Assembly (NCBI GenBank): GCA_963746885.1
Contig: CAVVDM010000013.1
Location: 310,001-374,000, forward strand
Reading direction: 5' to 3'
Length of the DNA stretch: 64,000 bases
From: DATARH01 sp963746885
Lineage (GTDB): Bacteria > Pseudomonadota > Alphaproteobacteria > ATCC43930 > CGMCC-115725
The translations under genes were made by a program, and so were the position numbers. Positions 8,170-17,710 of the stretch are shown here, piece by piece (position 1 is the first letter of the stretch; each line of letters opens with the position of its first letter). The notes under the pieces are model-generated. The model saw only the letters and a program-made list of their open reading frames with translations. It was not told the DNA's origin and did not search any database.

Positions 8170-10327
8170 CTAGCGTTTGACGATCAGCGCATCGACGACG
8201 GTGAGGCCCTCGCCCGCTTCGTGCACGATGACCGGGTTGAGGTCGATCTCGGCGATCGCATCGGCATGGTCGGCGGCAAAGCGCGACAATGCCGCCATCA
8301 GCTCGGCCAGCGCGGCGCGGTCGGCCGGCTTGTCGCCGCGCACCCCGTCGAGCACGGCGGCGCCGCGCAGCTGGGCGATCAGATCGAGCGCCGTCGTCGG
8401 TGCCGAGCGGCACCGGCGCGAAGGCGACGTCGCGCAATACCTCGACATGGATGCCGCCGAGCCCGACCATCAACAACGGGCCGAAATCCGGGTCGCGCGT
8501 GACGCCGAGGATGATCTCGTGGCCGCGCCGCGCCATCGCCTGCACCAGCACGCCCTCGACATGCGCCGCGGGGTGCGCCGCGTGCGCCCGCGCCAACACC
8601 GCGCGGTAGCCTTCGCGCACCGCCGCCTCGCCGCTGAGGCGCAGCAGCACGGCGCCCGCCTCGGTCTTGTGCACGATGTCCGGCGACTGGACCTTGAGCG
8701 CCACCGGGAGCGCAGCCGCGCCGCCGATCTTTGCCGCCGCCGCGACCGCCTCGTCCTCGCTCTTGACCAATGCCTCGGCGGGCAAGACGACGCCGTAGCG
8801 GGCGAGCAATGCCTTCGACGCGACCTCGGTCAACACCTTTGCCGGCAGGCTGAGCGCCCGTCCGACCTCGTCACGGATGCGGGCCGGGGTCGGCGGAGTG
8901 GCCTGGCGGCGCGCCAGCCGCGCCTGGAACGCGCCGTAATCGACCAGCGCGCGGATCGCGCGGGCACAGCTCGGCATCGCCGTGTAGCAGGGGATGCCGA
9001 CCTTGGCCAAGGTGGCGATGGCTGCCGCCGACGCGGTCGTATAGGTGGAAAGCAGGATCGGCTTGTCGCAGGTTGCGGTGATGCCCGACAGCTCCTCGGC
9101 CATTGTCCTGGCCCGATTGTCGTTGGCGAGCGAGCTGATCAGCAGGATCGTGTCGATCCGCTCCGATTGGCGCACCAGCTCGACGAGGCGCGCATAGCCG
9201 ACTTCGCCGATCGCCTGCGCGGTCGCGTCGATCGGATTCTGCGCCGAGCCGTAGGACGGCAGCAGCGCCATGATGCGGCGCTGGATGTCCTCTTCCAGCA
9301 CCGGCAGTTCGAGCCCGTGCGCCGACAAGATGTCGGCCATCCACACCGCGCTGCCGCCCGACCCCGTGATGATCGCAACCCGGTTACCGCGCGGCAGAGG
9401 GCAATAGGCGAAGGCGGTGGCGACATCGACCATATGGTCGAGGTCCTCGCCGCGAATGATCCCGTGATGGCGGAAGATCGCATCGTCGGCGACGCCGGCA
9501 TGGGCCAGCGCGCCGGTATGCGAGGCGGCGGCGCGGCGCCCGGCGTCGGAGCGCCCGACCTTGGCGACGATCATCGGCTTTCCGGCATGGGCCGCCTTGT
9601 CGGCGACCGCGCGGAAGCGGGCGGCGTCGCGGATGCCTTCGAGGTAGCACAGGAAGATGTCGGCGCCGCCGGCATCGAGCACCCAATCGACATAGTCGTG
9701 CGCCTCGAGCACGGTCTGGTTGCCGGCGCTGACCTGGTAGGTGAATTTGAGCTGGCGGTCGCGGCCGCGCGACAGGAAGGCGAAGGTCAGGGCGCCCGAC
9801 TGGCAGGTGACCGCGATCGGCCTGGCCCGGCTGCCCGCGGGGAGCAGCGGCACGGTGTGATCGTGAAACACCGGGCTGAACGTCGCGACGAGCGGACGCA
9901 GCGGGTTGACAAGGCCCTCGCAATTGGGGCCGGCGATGACCATGCCGGTGCGCTTGGCGATGGCGCGCAATTCGGCGTCGCGGGTGGCCGCCGCCTCGCT
10001 CTTCTCCTCGGCAAAACCCGAGCTGATGATCGCCGCGGCCGGAATACCGCGGGCGCCGCATTGCTCGATCGCCGAGACGACATGCGCCGCGGGCACCAGG
10101 ATGATCGCGAGATCGGCCGCCTCCGGGATGTCGGCGATCGTCGCGTAAGCCTTGTAGCCGAGCACCTCCTTCTGGCTGCGCGTCACCGGGTAGAGGCGGC
10201 CGTCATAGCCGTGCTCGACCAACTGCTTCGTCAGCCGGCCGCGCAGCGAGTCGTCACCCGCAGCGCCGACGATCGCAACGCTGTCCGGCGAGAGAAGGGG
10301 GCGAAGATCTGGCATTCGGACGTCCAT
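8170..10327 (-). CDS. Acetate--CoA ligase (NDP-forming) family acyl-CoA synthetase, one apparent frameshift
   Basis: Fused ADP/GDP-forming acyl-CoA synthetase of about 718 aa once the frame is restored. An N-terminal CoA-binding Rossmann domain ('SVAIVGAAGDDSLRGR') is followed by succinyl-CoA-ligase-like domains ('ITGSGGSAVWMADIL') and a C-terminal ATP-grasp region ('ALKVQSPDIVHKTEAGAVL'). After 'FAPVPLGTDD' the frame shifts because of one extra G near 8393, and the C-terminus 'ALDLIAQLRGAAVL...' continues to the stop. The length minus one base is a multiple of three. An alternative start is ATG 10315. It probably activates the carboxylic acid that feeds the neighbouring dehydrogenases and hydratase. 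Confidence 0.85.
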
Positions 10328-10331
10328 TCCT

Positions 10332-10436
10332 TGTCATTCCGGGGCGGCGCGGTGCGGCGAACCCGGAATCCATACTCCCGAGGCTCGTGTTCTTGGATTC
10401 CGGGTCCCCTCGCTCCGCTCGCGTCCCGGAATGACA
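10332..10436. repeat. Nested inverted repeat, possible MITE/REP-like element
   Basis: The ends TGTCATTCCGGGG (10332-10344) and CCCGGAATGACA (10425-10436) are inverted copies. A second inverted pair lies inside: ACCCGGAATCCA (10361-10372) and TGGATTCCGGGT (10394-10405). Sequences of the form GTCATTCC...GGAATCC are dispersed in many alphaproteobacterial genomes. It fills the gap between the CoA synthetase start and the acyl-CoA dehydrogenase stop. Confidence 0.7.
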
Positions 10437-10441
10437 GTCGT

Positions 10442-11608
10442 CTATCGCAGCCCCAGCCCGCGCGCGATGATGCCGCGCAAGACCTCGCGGGTGCCGCCCT
10501 GGATCGTCAGCTTCGGCGCGATCAGCGTCGTATGCGCGAGCGCCTCCTCGAAGCGGTCGTCGTTGCTGTCGGGATCCGAATCGCCGGTCGGCGGCGCCAT
10601 CAGGCGCACCTTGTTGGGCAGCGCCTGCTCCCAGTTGGTGCCGAGATCCTTGACGACGGCGGCCTCGACCGCCGGCGTCTTGCCGGCCAGCAGCATGCCG
10701 GCGACGCTGATCGACATGCGGCGCAGGGTCGCCAGATGCGCGATCTCGCGGCCGATCCCCTCGGCCAGCCGCTCGCTCGGCTCCGGCCCGGCGCGGCGGA
10801 CCAGCTCAACCAGGGCCGGGAAGGTTTCGAGCCAGCGGTCGGGGCCGCTGCGCTCGTAGGCAAGCTCGTCCGAGGCCTGCTTCCACGCCATATCGACCTC
10901 GCCGATCAGGTGTAGATCGGGTACGAACACGTCGTCGAAAAAGATTTCGTTGAAATCGTGCTGGCCGGTCAGGTTGATGATCGGTCGGATCGTGATCCCC
11001 GGCGATTTGCAGGCGATCAGGAATTGCGTCAGCCCGTGGCGGTGATTTTCCTTGGTCTTGGGCGAGGTGCGCAACAGCGCAATCATGTAGTCGGAATTGT
11101 GGGCGTTCGAGGTCCAGATCTTGCGGCCGTTGACCAGCCAGCCGCCGTCGGTTTTGGTGGCGCGGGTCGAGGCGGCGAACACGTCGGAGCCGGAATTGGG
11201 CTCGCTGAGGCCGATGCAGAAGCACAATTCGCCCGAGGCGATCTTCGGCAGGATCGTCCGCCTCACCTCGTCCTGGCCGTAGCGAATCAGCACCGGCCCG
11301 CTCTGCCGGTCGGCGGTCGAATAGGAGCGGGTCGGCGCGCGGTGCGCCAGCATCTCCTCAATGACGACATAGCGTTCGAGGTGCGAGCGCTCGTGGCCGC
11401 CGTACTCTTTCGGCCAGGTCATGCCGATCCAGCCCCTGGCGCCGACCTTGCGGGCAAAGGCGCGGGCGGTCTCGACCGAGTGCCGCTCGTGGCTCGGCGA
11501 AAACGTGCCGGCCTCGATCTCGGCGCGCAGAAAGGCGCGCACCTCCTGGCGCAATTCCTTGCACTCGGGCGGCAGGTCGACCGGGTCGAAATGAAAATTG
11601 TAGGCCAT
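10442..11608 (-). CDS. Acyl-CoA dehydrogenase
   Basis: FAD-dependent acyl-CoA dehydrogenase of 388 aa that introduces an alpha,beta double bond. FAD and acyl-binding motifs are 'LCFCIGLSEPNSGSD', 'GWLVNGRKIWTSNAHNSD' and the C-terminal 'IQGGTREVLRGIIARGLG'. The usual catalytic Glu is not obvious by eye. ATG 11608 gives MAYNFHFDPVDLPPE. It is followed by the repeat element and then the CoA synthetase. It pairs with the next gene upstream, and such pairs often form alpha2beta2 dehydrogenases for branched, aromatic or steroid side-chain substrates. Confidence 0.9.
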   Translation of the reverse strand: MAYNFHFDPVDLPPECKELRQEVRAFLRAEIEAGTFSPSHERHSVETARAFARKVGARGWIGMTWPKEYGGHERSHLERYVVIEEMLAHRAPTRSYSTADRQSGPVLIRYGQDEVRRTILPKIASGELCFCIGLSEPNSGSDVFAASTRATKTDGGWLVNGRKIWTSNAHNSDYMIALLRTSPKTKENHRHGLTQFLIACKSPGITIRPIINLTGQHDFNEIFFDDVFVPDLHLIGEVDMAWKQASDELAYERSGPDRWLETFPALVELVRRAGPEPSERLAEGIGREIAHLATLRRMSISVAGMLLAGKTPAVEAAVVKDLGTNWEQALPNKVRLMAPPTGDSDPDSNDDRFEEALAHTTLIAPKLTIQGGTREVLRGIIARGLGLR

Positions 11609-11615
11609 TGATGCC

Positions 11616-12674
11616 TCACGATCCTTGAGTAAGAAACGGCCACAGCGCGTCGGCGCCGCGCGCGGCGACCATGTGGCCGAGCTGGGTGGCCCAATGGGTC
11701 TCGTTGCCGAATTCCTCGCGCCACGCCCACAGGCGCCGCGTCGCATGGTGCAGCGAGTGCTCGTAGGTGAAGCCCATCGCGCCGTGCACCTGGTGCGCGA
11801 TCGCGGCGCCGGTGCCGGCCGCCTCGCCGACCCGCAACTTGGCGACCGCCACCTCGGCGGCGACCAGCTCGCCGCCGAGGCCGTATATCGCGATCGCCTC
11901 GGCAGCGGCATCGGCCGCGGCGCCGGCAGCGGCGACCTCGCCGGCCAACGTCGCCAGATTGTGCTGCACCGCCTGGAACTTGGCGATGGCGCGGCCAAAC
12001 TGTACCCGGTCGAGCGACCATTGCACCGACTGGTCGAGGATGTGCTCGAGCGCGCCGGCCATCTGCTGCGCCCGCGCCGCGGCGCCGAGCCGCACGAGAC
12101 CGAACGTGTCGAGCGACGGGGCCGCGCCGACCGCGACGGCGCGCGCGCCGTCGAACGTGACCGTGTCGCGCGGCTCGCCGGCGAGGTTGGCGCCGTCGCG
12201 GATCGCCAGCCCGCCCGTCGCGACCAGCGCCACCGACGGAGCCCCGGCCTGGTTGGCGAGGACGGCGATGTGGCCCGCCTTGCGGGCAAACGGGACATGC
12301 CGCGCCCGGCCGCGCAGGGTGCCGTCGGGCAACAGCTCGATATGGCCGTCCTCATGCACCGGAGCGAGCGTCAGCGGCCCGGCAGGCGCCTCGATGTCGG
12401 CCTGCGCCAACAGCCAGCCGGCGAGCAATGTCTCGGCCAATGGCAGCGGCGCGGCAAAGCGGCCGGCGACGCGCAGCACGGCAAACCCGTCGATCATCTC
12501 GGCGCCGGCGCCGCCCAGCGTGTCGGGCACCCAGGTCAACGGCAGGCCGGATTCTTCGAGCGCATCCCACAGCGCCGCCGGCCAGGTACCCTCCTCGGCG
12601 GCGTTTACCGTCTGGGGCTCGCACAGATCGGTGAAGATCCGGGTCGCGGTGTCGACGATGATGTTGTCGGTCAT
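11616..12674 (-). CDS. Acyl-CoA dehydrogenase family protein (partner subunit)
   Basis: Second, shorter acyl-CoA dehydrogenase homologue (352 aa), 7 bp upstream of the previous dehydrogenase. Only the C-terminal helical domain is well conserved ('SVQWSLDRVQFGRAIAKFQA', 'AIAHQVHGAMGFTYEHSLHH'); the N-terminal half is Ala-rich and divergent. The QVHGAMGFTYEH motif is typical of the FadE34/IpdE2-like partner subunits of heteromeric dehydrogenases. Intact frame; start ATG at 12674. Confidence 0.85.
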   Translation of the reverse strand: MTDNIIVDTATRIFTDLCEPQTVNAAEEGTWPAALWDALEESGLPLTWVPDTLGGAGAEMIDGFAVLRVAGRFAAPLPLAETLLAGWLLAQADIEAPAGPLTLAPVHEDGHIELLPDGTLRGRARHVPFARKAGHIAVLANQAGAPSVALVATGGLAIRDGANLAGEPRDTVTFDGARAVAVGAAPSLDTFGLVRLGAAARAQQMAGALEHILDQSVQWSLDRVQFGRAIAKFQAVQHNLATLAGEVAAAGAAADAAAEAIAIYGLGGELVAAEVAVAKLRVGEAAGTGAAIAHQVHGAMGFTYEHSLHHATRRLWAWREEFGNETHWATQLGHMVAARGADALWPFLTQGS

Positions 12675-12792
12675 TTCATGTCCTGGCGGCAAATCCTGCG
12701 GGCTCCGGCGGCGCAGCCGATCGAACCATGAAGCCCGCCGGCTTGACAAGCGCCGGGGCGGCATGGTCGACCGAAGCATCGTGGAGGGCGCC

Positions 12793-13629
12793 ATGCTGAT
12801 CGTCGATGCACAGGTGCATATCTGGGGCGCTGATACGCCGGAGCGGCCGTGGCCCCGGGGCGGGCACGCGCGGGCGCACCGGCCGGTGCCGTTCTCGACG
12901 GACGATCTGCTGCGCGAGATGGATACGGCCGGGGTGGCGCGCGCCGTCATCGTGCCGCCGTCCTGGGAGGGCGACCGCAACGACCTGGCGCTCGCCGCGG
13001 CGCAGGCACACCCCGACCGCTTTGCGGTGATGGGCCGGCCGCCGCTGGTGCCGATCGAACGCCATTTGCTGGAGCATTGGCGGACGCAGCCCGGCATGCT
13101 CGGCATCCGGGTGACGACGGCCGGTGCCGGCGCGCGCGAATTGTTCACCGAGCCCGACGGCGACTGGCTGTGGAGTGCGGCCGAGCGCCACGGCCTGCCT
13201 GCGATGGTGTCGGTGCCGGGCCTGTTGCCGGCGATCGACCGAATCGCCGAGCGCCATCCCGGCCTCAGGCTGGTGATCGACCACCTCGCCCTGGCGCGCG
13301 ACGGCAAGGACGCGGCTGCCTTTGCCGAGATCGACCAGCTCGTCGCGCTCGCCCGGCGCCCCAACATCGCCGCCAAGGCCTCGGCCCTGCCGCGCTATTC
13401 GAGCGAGCCCTACCCCTACCCGACGCTCCATCCCTATCTGCGCCGGGTGTTCGACGCGTTCGGCCCGCGGCGCCTGTTCTGGGGCACCGACCTGACCGGA
13501 ATCCCCGGCACCTATTCCCAGGCGATCACGCTCTTCACCGAGGAACTGGCGTGGCTCGCGGGCGACGATCTGGAGTGGGTCATGGGCCGCGCGCTGTGCG
13601 AGTGGCTCGGCTGGCCGTTGCCCGGGTGA
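12793..13629 (+). CDS. Amidohydrolase family protein (TIM-barrel, PDC-hydrolase-like)
   Basis: Amidohydrolase_2 type metal-dependent hydrolase, 278 aa. It starts 'MLIVDAQVHIWG' with the N-terminal D-x-H metal motif. A central His sits in 'LRLVIDHLALARDG', and the C-terminal 'RLFWGTDLTGIPGTYSQAI' carries the last metal Asp. These resemble lactonases and decarboxylases such as 2-pyrone-4,6-dicarboxylate hydrolase; the substrate is unknown. It diverges from the acyl-CoA dehydrogenase operon, with a 118-bp shared promoter region. Confidence 0.85.
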   Translation: MLIVDAQVHIWGADTPERPWPRGGHARAHRPVPFSTDDLLREMDTAGVARAVIVPPSWEGDRNDLALAAAQAHPDRFAVMGRPPLVPIERHLLEHWRTQPGMLGIRVTTAGAGARELFTEPDGDWLWSAAERHGLPAMVSVPGLLPAIDRIAERHPGLRLVIDHLALARDGKDAAAFAEIDQLVALARRPNIAAKASALPRYSSEPYPYPTLHPYLRRVFDAFGPRRLFWGTDLTGIPGTYSQAITLFTEELAWLAGDDLEWVMGRALCEWLGWPLPG

Positions 13630-13658
13630 TTGACAGACGCGGGTGACGGCGCCGCCAC

Positions 13659-14983
13659 TCATTCCGAGACGAAACTGAACCCCTTCTGGCGCAACAGCGC
13701 GATGCAGGCGTCGACGGCCGCGGCGTCGTATATCCGGCCCTTGCCCTGTTCGATTTCGGCCAGTGCCGCCTCCATTCCGAGCGCCGGACGGTAGGGTCGG
13801 TGCGCCATCATCGAACTCGACCACATCGGCCACGGCGAGGATCCTGGCTTCGAGAAGGATCGCCTCGCCGGCCAGGCCTCGCGGATAACCCGAGCCGTCG
13901 ACGCGCTCGTGGTGCTGACGCACCACTTCGGCAATCGGCCACGGGAACGCGATGCCCTTGATGATGTCATAGCCCGCCTGGGCATGCGTCTGGATCAGCG
14001 CCCATTCCGGCGGCGACAACCCGCGGGATTTGTTGAGGATCTCGGAGGGGACGTTGATCTTGCCGACATCATGAATGATGCCGGCAAAGTGCAGCCCTTG
14101 GATCTGGTCCTCCGGCAGGTGCAGCTCGCGCGCAATGGCGACGGCAAGCCGAGCGACGTGCTGCTGATGCCCGGCGGTATAGGGGTCGCGCACCTCCGCC
14201 GTGTTGGCGAGCGCGGCGATCGTGGCTTCCAGGCTCGCCATCCAGCGCTGATCCGCGGCGTCGCGCTCGGTCGACATGCGCAGCGTCCGGATGCCAAAGG
14301 CTGCGTCGTCCGCAAGCTCTTGCAGCAATGCCAGCGCATCGTCATCGAACGCGTTCGGTTCTCTGGCGGCGATGGTCAACACCGCGAATACGCCCGAGGC
14401 ATCCTTCAGCGGCAGTACCGTGATGGCTGCGACGCCTCTGCTCTTTGCCCTCGCTGCCCACGACGGCAAGCCGTCGCAAGCGCCGACATCCTGAACGATC
14501 TGGGGTTCGCCGCTGCGGATCGCGCGGCCATGCGGACCGTCGCCGGACGGGTCATCAACCGACCACGAGATGCGCACCCCTTCGGCAGGTGGCGCGACGC
14601 CGGCCCACGCGGCGGGGGTGACCGATTTGGCCGCATCGCGCTCCACGATCCCGATCCAGGCGATCAGGTAGCCGCCATCCTCGACAATCGCACGACACAT
14701 CTCGGCTTGCAGTTCACCCTCGTCCGCGGCCCGGATGACGGCATGGTTGACGCGGCTCAGGGTGCGCAGCGCGCGGTTGACCCGCAGTAATGACTGCTCG
14801 GCGAGCTTCCTGGCAATCATCAGGATGCAGCGCGCCGACCCAACCGTCGCCTCGGAGTTGCTCGACGGTCTGTCCGGTAAAGGCCCGCCATAGCGGTGCA
14901 TCCACGCTGACTTTGCCGGTCGGATCGGTGGTCCACGCCAGCTGCACCATGGCAGGGGTTGTCACACAAAAGGCTCGGTTCAT
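13659..14983 (-). CDS. PAS(partial)-GAF-HD-GYP protein, probable cyclic-di-GMP phosphodiesterase, frameshifted
   Basis: Signalling protein. The N-terminus has a PAS-like piece ('LAWTTDPTGKVSVD', 'GDGWVGALHPDD'). The frame then changes near 14815 and a GAF domain follows ('LLRVNRALRTLSRVNHAVI' to 'LLQELADDAAFGIR'), then a complete HD-GYP domain: 'RDPYTAGHQQHVARLAV', 'GIIHDVGKINVPSEIL', 'HHERVDGSGYPRGLAGEAI'. A second break after 'ILAVADVVE' (near 13814, one extra base) is followed by 'MMAHRPYRPALGMEAALA' in another frame to the stop. The PAS core is too short, so the first break may be a real deletion. ATG 15007 is an alternative start. Confidence 0.8.
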
Positions 14984-15136
14984 GCGGCGTTTCGGCCCCG
15001 GAGGCATATCGAACCATTTCTCGAACGCGTATCCTATGGCCTAAAATCTCATAAATTCCCCTAACATAAGGTTAATCTTTGTTCACACAACTATTAGGAC
15101 ACTTCGCCGTCGTCATACAGCGTGCCGGCTGCGGTT

Positions 15137-15586
15137 CTATTCTCGTCGCCGGCGGATCAGACTGATCGGCTTGAGGGTCATTACCGGCTCTTCCGTCTGG
15201 TTCAGGACCTCGACGAGGCTGCGCACGATGCCCTGCTCGGGGCGCGAGCGCGACGGGCGCGCTTCGAGGATCGTGACGCGCAGGCTCAGCGTGTCGCCCG
15301 GGCGCACCGGCTTCAGCCAGCGCAACTCGTCGATGCCGGGCGAGGCGATGCTGGAGGCCGGCGACAGGAAATTGTCGGCGAACATCCGCATCATCAGCGA
15401 GGCGGTGTGCCAGCCGCTGGCAATCAGGCCGCCGAACTGGCCGATCGCCGCCGCCGCGGGGTCGGTGTGCATCGCCTGCGGATCGTAATTGCGGGCGAAC
15501 GCGACGATCTCCGCCTCGCCGACCGTGATCGCGCCGGCGGTGAATACCGCGCCCGGCGGGTAATCCTCGAAATAGCGCTCGATCAT
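15137..15586 (-). CDS. MaoC-like acyl dehydratase
   Basis: Hot-dog fold (R)-specific enoyl-CoA hydratase-like protein, 149 aa. It begins MIERYFEDYPPGAVF. The active-site region 'AFARNYDPQAMHTDPAAA' carries the usual Asp/His pair, and 'LIASGWHTASLMMRM' is the conserved helix. It starts 8 bp downstream of the phosphoesterase gene and is probably co-transcribed with it. Intact frame. Confidence 0.88.
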   Translation of the reverse strand: MIERYFEDYPPGAVFTAGAITVGEAEIVAFARNYDPQAMHTDPAAAAIGQFGGLIASGWHTASLMMRMFADNFLSPASSIASPGIDELRWLKPVRPGDTLSLRVTILEARPSRSRPEQGIVRSLVEVLNQTEEPVMTLKPISLIRRRRE

Positions 15587-15594
15587 ATTTGCTG

Positions 15595-16182
15595 TCACCG
15601 GCGCTGCGGGTCCGGGTAGTCGAAGATCGCAACCTCCTCGCTCGCCGTATCGAGCACGGCGCAGCTCAATTGGCCGCCGTTGCGGTGGTCGCGCGCATCG
15701 CCCGCCGAGCCCGGGTTGATCACCAATACCCGGCCGACGCGGCGCACGACCTGATGGTGGGTGTGGCCGTACAGCACAACATCGGCCTCCGCCTCGGCGA
15801 AGCGGGCGAGTTCGGCGCTCTCCGGGTGGACATAGGTTCCGCGCGGCTCCCACGGCGTCGAATGGACGAGCAGCACGCGCTTGCCGCCGAGCGTCAGCTC
15901 CTGGCGGTGCGGCCGGCCGGCGAGCCAGGCGGCGAGCGCGGGGTCGATGCCGTCGCGGGCACGGGCGCGGACGCCCTGCGGGCCGAAGAAATATTCCTCG
16001 TGATTGCCGACGATGACCTGCGCCTCGCGTTGCTGCAGCAGGCGGACGACCTCGTTGGAAAAGCGGTACTCGTAGATGGCGTCGCCGAGGCAGATCACCT
16101 CATCGACATCCCCCATCAATCCAAGCGCCCGAGTGAGTCCGGCGGCGTTGCAGTGGATGTCGGAGACGATGCCGATCTTCAC
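15595..16182 (-). CDS. YfcE/MJ0936-type metallophosphoesterase
   Basis: Calcineurin-like phosphodiesterase of 195 aa with all family motifs: 'IVSDIHCNAAGL' at the N-terminus, 'VICLGDAIYEY', 'VIVGNHEEYFFG', 'VLLVHSTPWEP' and 'VLYGHTHHQVV'. These residues bind two metals. The physiological substrate is unknown; characterised relatives hydrolyse phosphodiesters in vitro. First gene of a two-gene unit with the MaoC hydratase. Confidence 0.88.
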   Translation of the reverse strand: MKIGIVSDIHCNAAGLTRALGLMGDVDEVICLGDAIYEYRFSNEVVRLLQQREAQVIVGNHEEYFFGPQGVRARARDGIDPALAAWLAGRPHRQELTLGGKRVLLVHSTPWEPRGTYVHPESAELARFAEAEADVVLYGHTHHQVVRRVGRVLVINPGSAGDARDHRNGGQLSCAVLDTASEEVAIFDYPDPQRR

Positions 16183-16429
16183 GCGTGCCGCCCCATCGCG
16201 GCAGCACGTCTCGGTTCGTTGCGGCAGGCGGGTCGGAGCACTCTGGCAACCTCAGGTCGGCGGTCGGGGTTTTAGATAGCGGGCGACGGATCGCTCGCCA
16301 AGCCCGAAGCCGTCGCACACCGGCAAATCCGGCCCGGTTTGTCGCGGTATCGCCGCCGCCGGCAGCGCGGTATGCTGCGATCGGTCGGGCGGCGCCCCAT
16401 TTGTTGTCCGACCGCTGGAGGAGGTTGCC

Positions 16430-16792
16430 ATGGCCATCGTTCTCGACCACACGATCGTCCCAGCGCATGACAAGGTCGCGTCGGCCCAGTTCTTCGCGCG
16501 CATCTTCGGGCTCGAATACAACGGGCCGCACTCGCATTTCGCGCCGGTCCAGGTCAACGAGGCATTGACCCTCGATTTCGACGAGCGCGGCGATTTCGCG
16601 CCGCATCATTACGCGTTCCGCATCAGCGAGGCGGAGTTCGACGCGATCTTCGACCGGGTCAAGGCGGAGGGGATCGCCTATGGCAGCGGCCCCCGCTCGC
16701 GCACCGACAGGCAGATCAACCACCGGCGCGGCGGTCGCGGCTTTTATTTCGACGACCCGAACGGCCACGTCCTCGAAGTGATGACCGCCTGA
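16430..16792 (+). CDS. VOC family (glyoxalase/dioxygenase-fold) protein
   Basis: Vicinal-oxygen-chelate protein of 120 aa. It starts 'MAIVLDHTIVPAHDKVASAQ' and ends 'GFYFDDPNGHVLEVMTA', with the repeated beta-alpha-beta pattern and potential metal ligands (His near the start, Glu near the end). A good ribosome-binding sequence, GGAGGAGG, precedes the ATG. Single gene; substrate not inferable. The 247 bp upstream (16183-16429) hold no gene I can support. Confidence 0.85.
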   Translation: MAIVLDHTIVPAHDKVASAQFFARIFGLEYNGPHSHFAPVQVNEALTLDFDERGDFAPHHYAFRISEAEFDAIFDRVKAEGIAYGSGPRSRTDRQINHRRGGRGFYFDDPNGHVLEVMTA

Positions 16793-16811
16793 ACGCGATC
16801 GCTGCGAGCGG

Positions 16812-17585
16812 TCACTCCGCCGGCAGGCGCGCCGCCCGCCGGGCCGCGGCGGTGGCCGCGATGTTGCGCTTGAGTTCGGCGTCGTGATCGGGGTGCAGCG
16901 TCCCCATCAGCCGGTCCCACACCGAGAAATGCGTCGCATAGTTGCACCGGAAGAAGCGGTGATGCTGGTCGTGGTGGGTGACGCCGACCAGCGGTGACGG
17001 CGGCCAGCACAGGCTCCCGCCATGCTCGTAGCCGGAATGGCCGACGATTCCGGTTACCTGGTCGTAAAGCTTGTGCGCCAACAGCACGATGGGCGCCGCC
17101 GGCACCAGGAAATGCGCAATGAGCCAGTAGGATTGCAGGAACAGATTGTCGAGCAGCCGGTCGCTGTTGTTCGACCACACCACCGGCGTCACGGTCAGAT
17201 GGTGCCAGCGGTGCACCCGACCGTAGAGCGGGCGGGTGTGCACCAGCCGGTGCAGCCAGTAGAACCAGGTGTCGAACAGCACCAGCGAGGCAACAAACGA
17301 CAGCGCCATGCCAAGAATGCCGCGGGCCGGCGCGAGGCCCCAGCCGAATTCGACGTAGAGCCAATGCCCGGTGCCGAACATCGCCGCGATTGCCATCAGC
17401 GAGACGATGCTCTGCCGGCGGTCGCGGCGGATCAGCGCCGGCGCGGTCGCGCGCGCCTGGATCTTGGCGCCGGCGACGCGCCGGTTAAGCCGGTCGACGA
17501 TCAGGCAGGTCGCCAGATAGGTCGCCAGCAATATCGCGTACACCGCCGCAACCGTGCCGACCCACGAAATCAGTCGCTCTGCCAT
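16812..17585 (-). CDS. Sterol desaturase/fatty acid hydroxylase family membrane protein
   Basis: Di-iron membrane oxygenase of 257 aa. The three histidine boxes are present: 'HRLVH', 'HRWHH' and 'HHDQHH', the last followed by 'NYATHFSVWDRLMGT', typical of the superfamily. Hydrophobic segments lie near residues 10-30, 60-95, 135-160 and the middle of the protein. It probably hydroxylates or desaturates a lipid in the inner membrane; the substrate is unknown. It converges with the VOC gene. Confidence 0.88.
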   Translation of the reverse strand: MAERLISWVGTVAAVYAILLATYLATCLIVDRLNRRVAGAKIQARATAPALIRRDRRQSIVSLMAIAAMFGTGHWLYVEFGWGLAPARGILGMALSFVASLVLFDTWFYWLHRLVHTRPLYGRVHRWHHLTVTPVVWSNNSDRLLDNLFLQSYWLIAHFLVPAAPIVLLAHKLYDQVTGIVGHSGYEHGGSLCWPPSPLVGVTHHDQHHRFFRCNYATHFSVWDRLMGTLHPDHDAELKRNIAATAAARRAARLPAE

Positions 17586-17710
17586 GTCCGACGCTTGTCC
17601 GCGAGCGGTGCGCTCCCCGCCAGGGTGCCATGCGGCGCGACGGGAGGGAAGGAGCGATGGCCGAGCGTCGGCGCAAGCCTGACGCCCGGCTCAACGCCAA
17701 CGACGCCGGA

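Noticed and set aside
8177..10915. A 912-codon plus-strand frame
   Set aside because: Arg/Ala/Asp-rich antisense shadow of the CoA synthetase and dehydrogenase genes; no domain, and such shadows are expected at this GC content.
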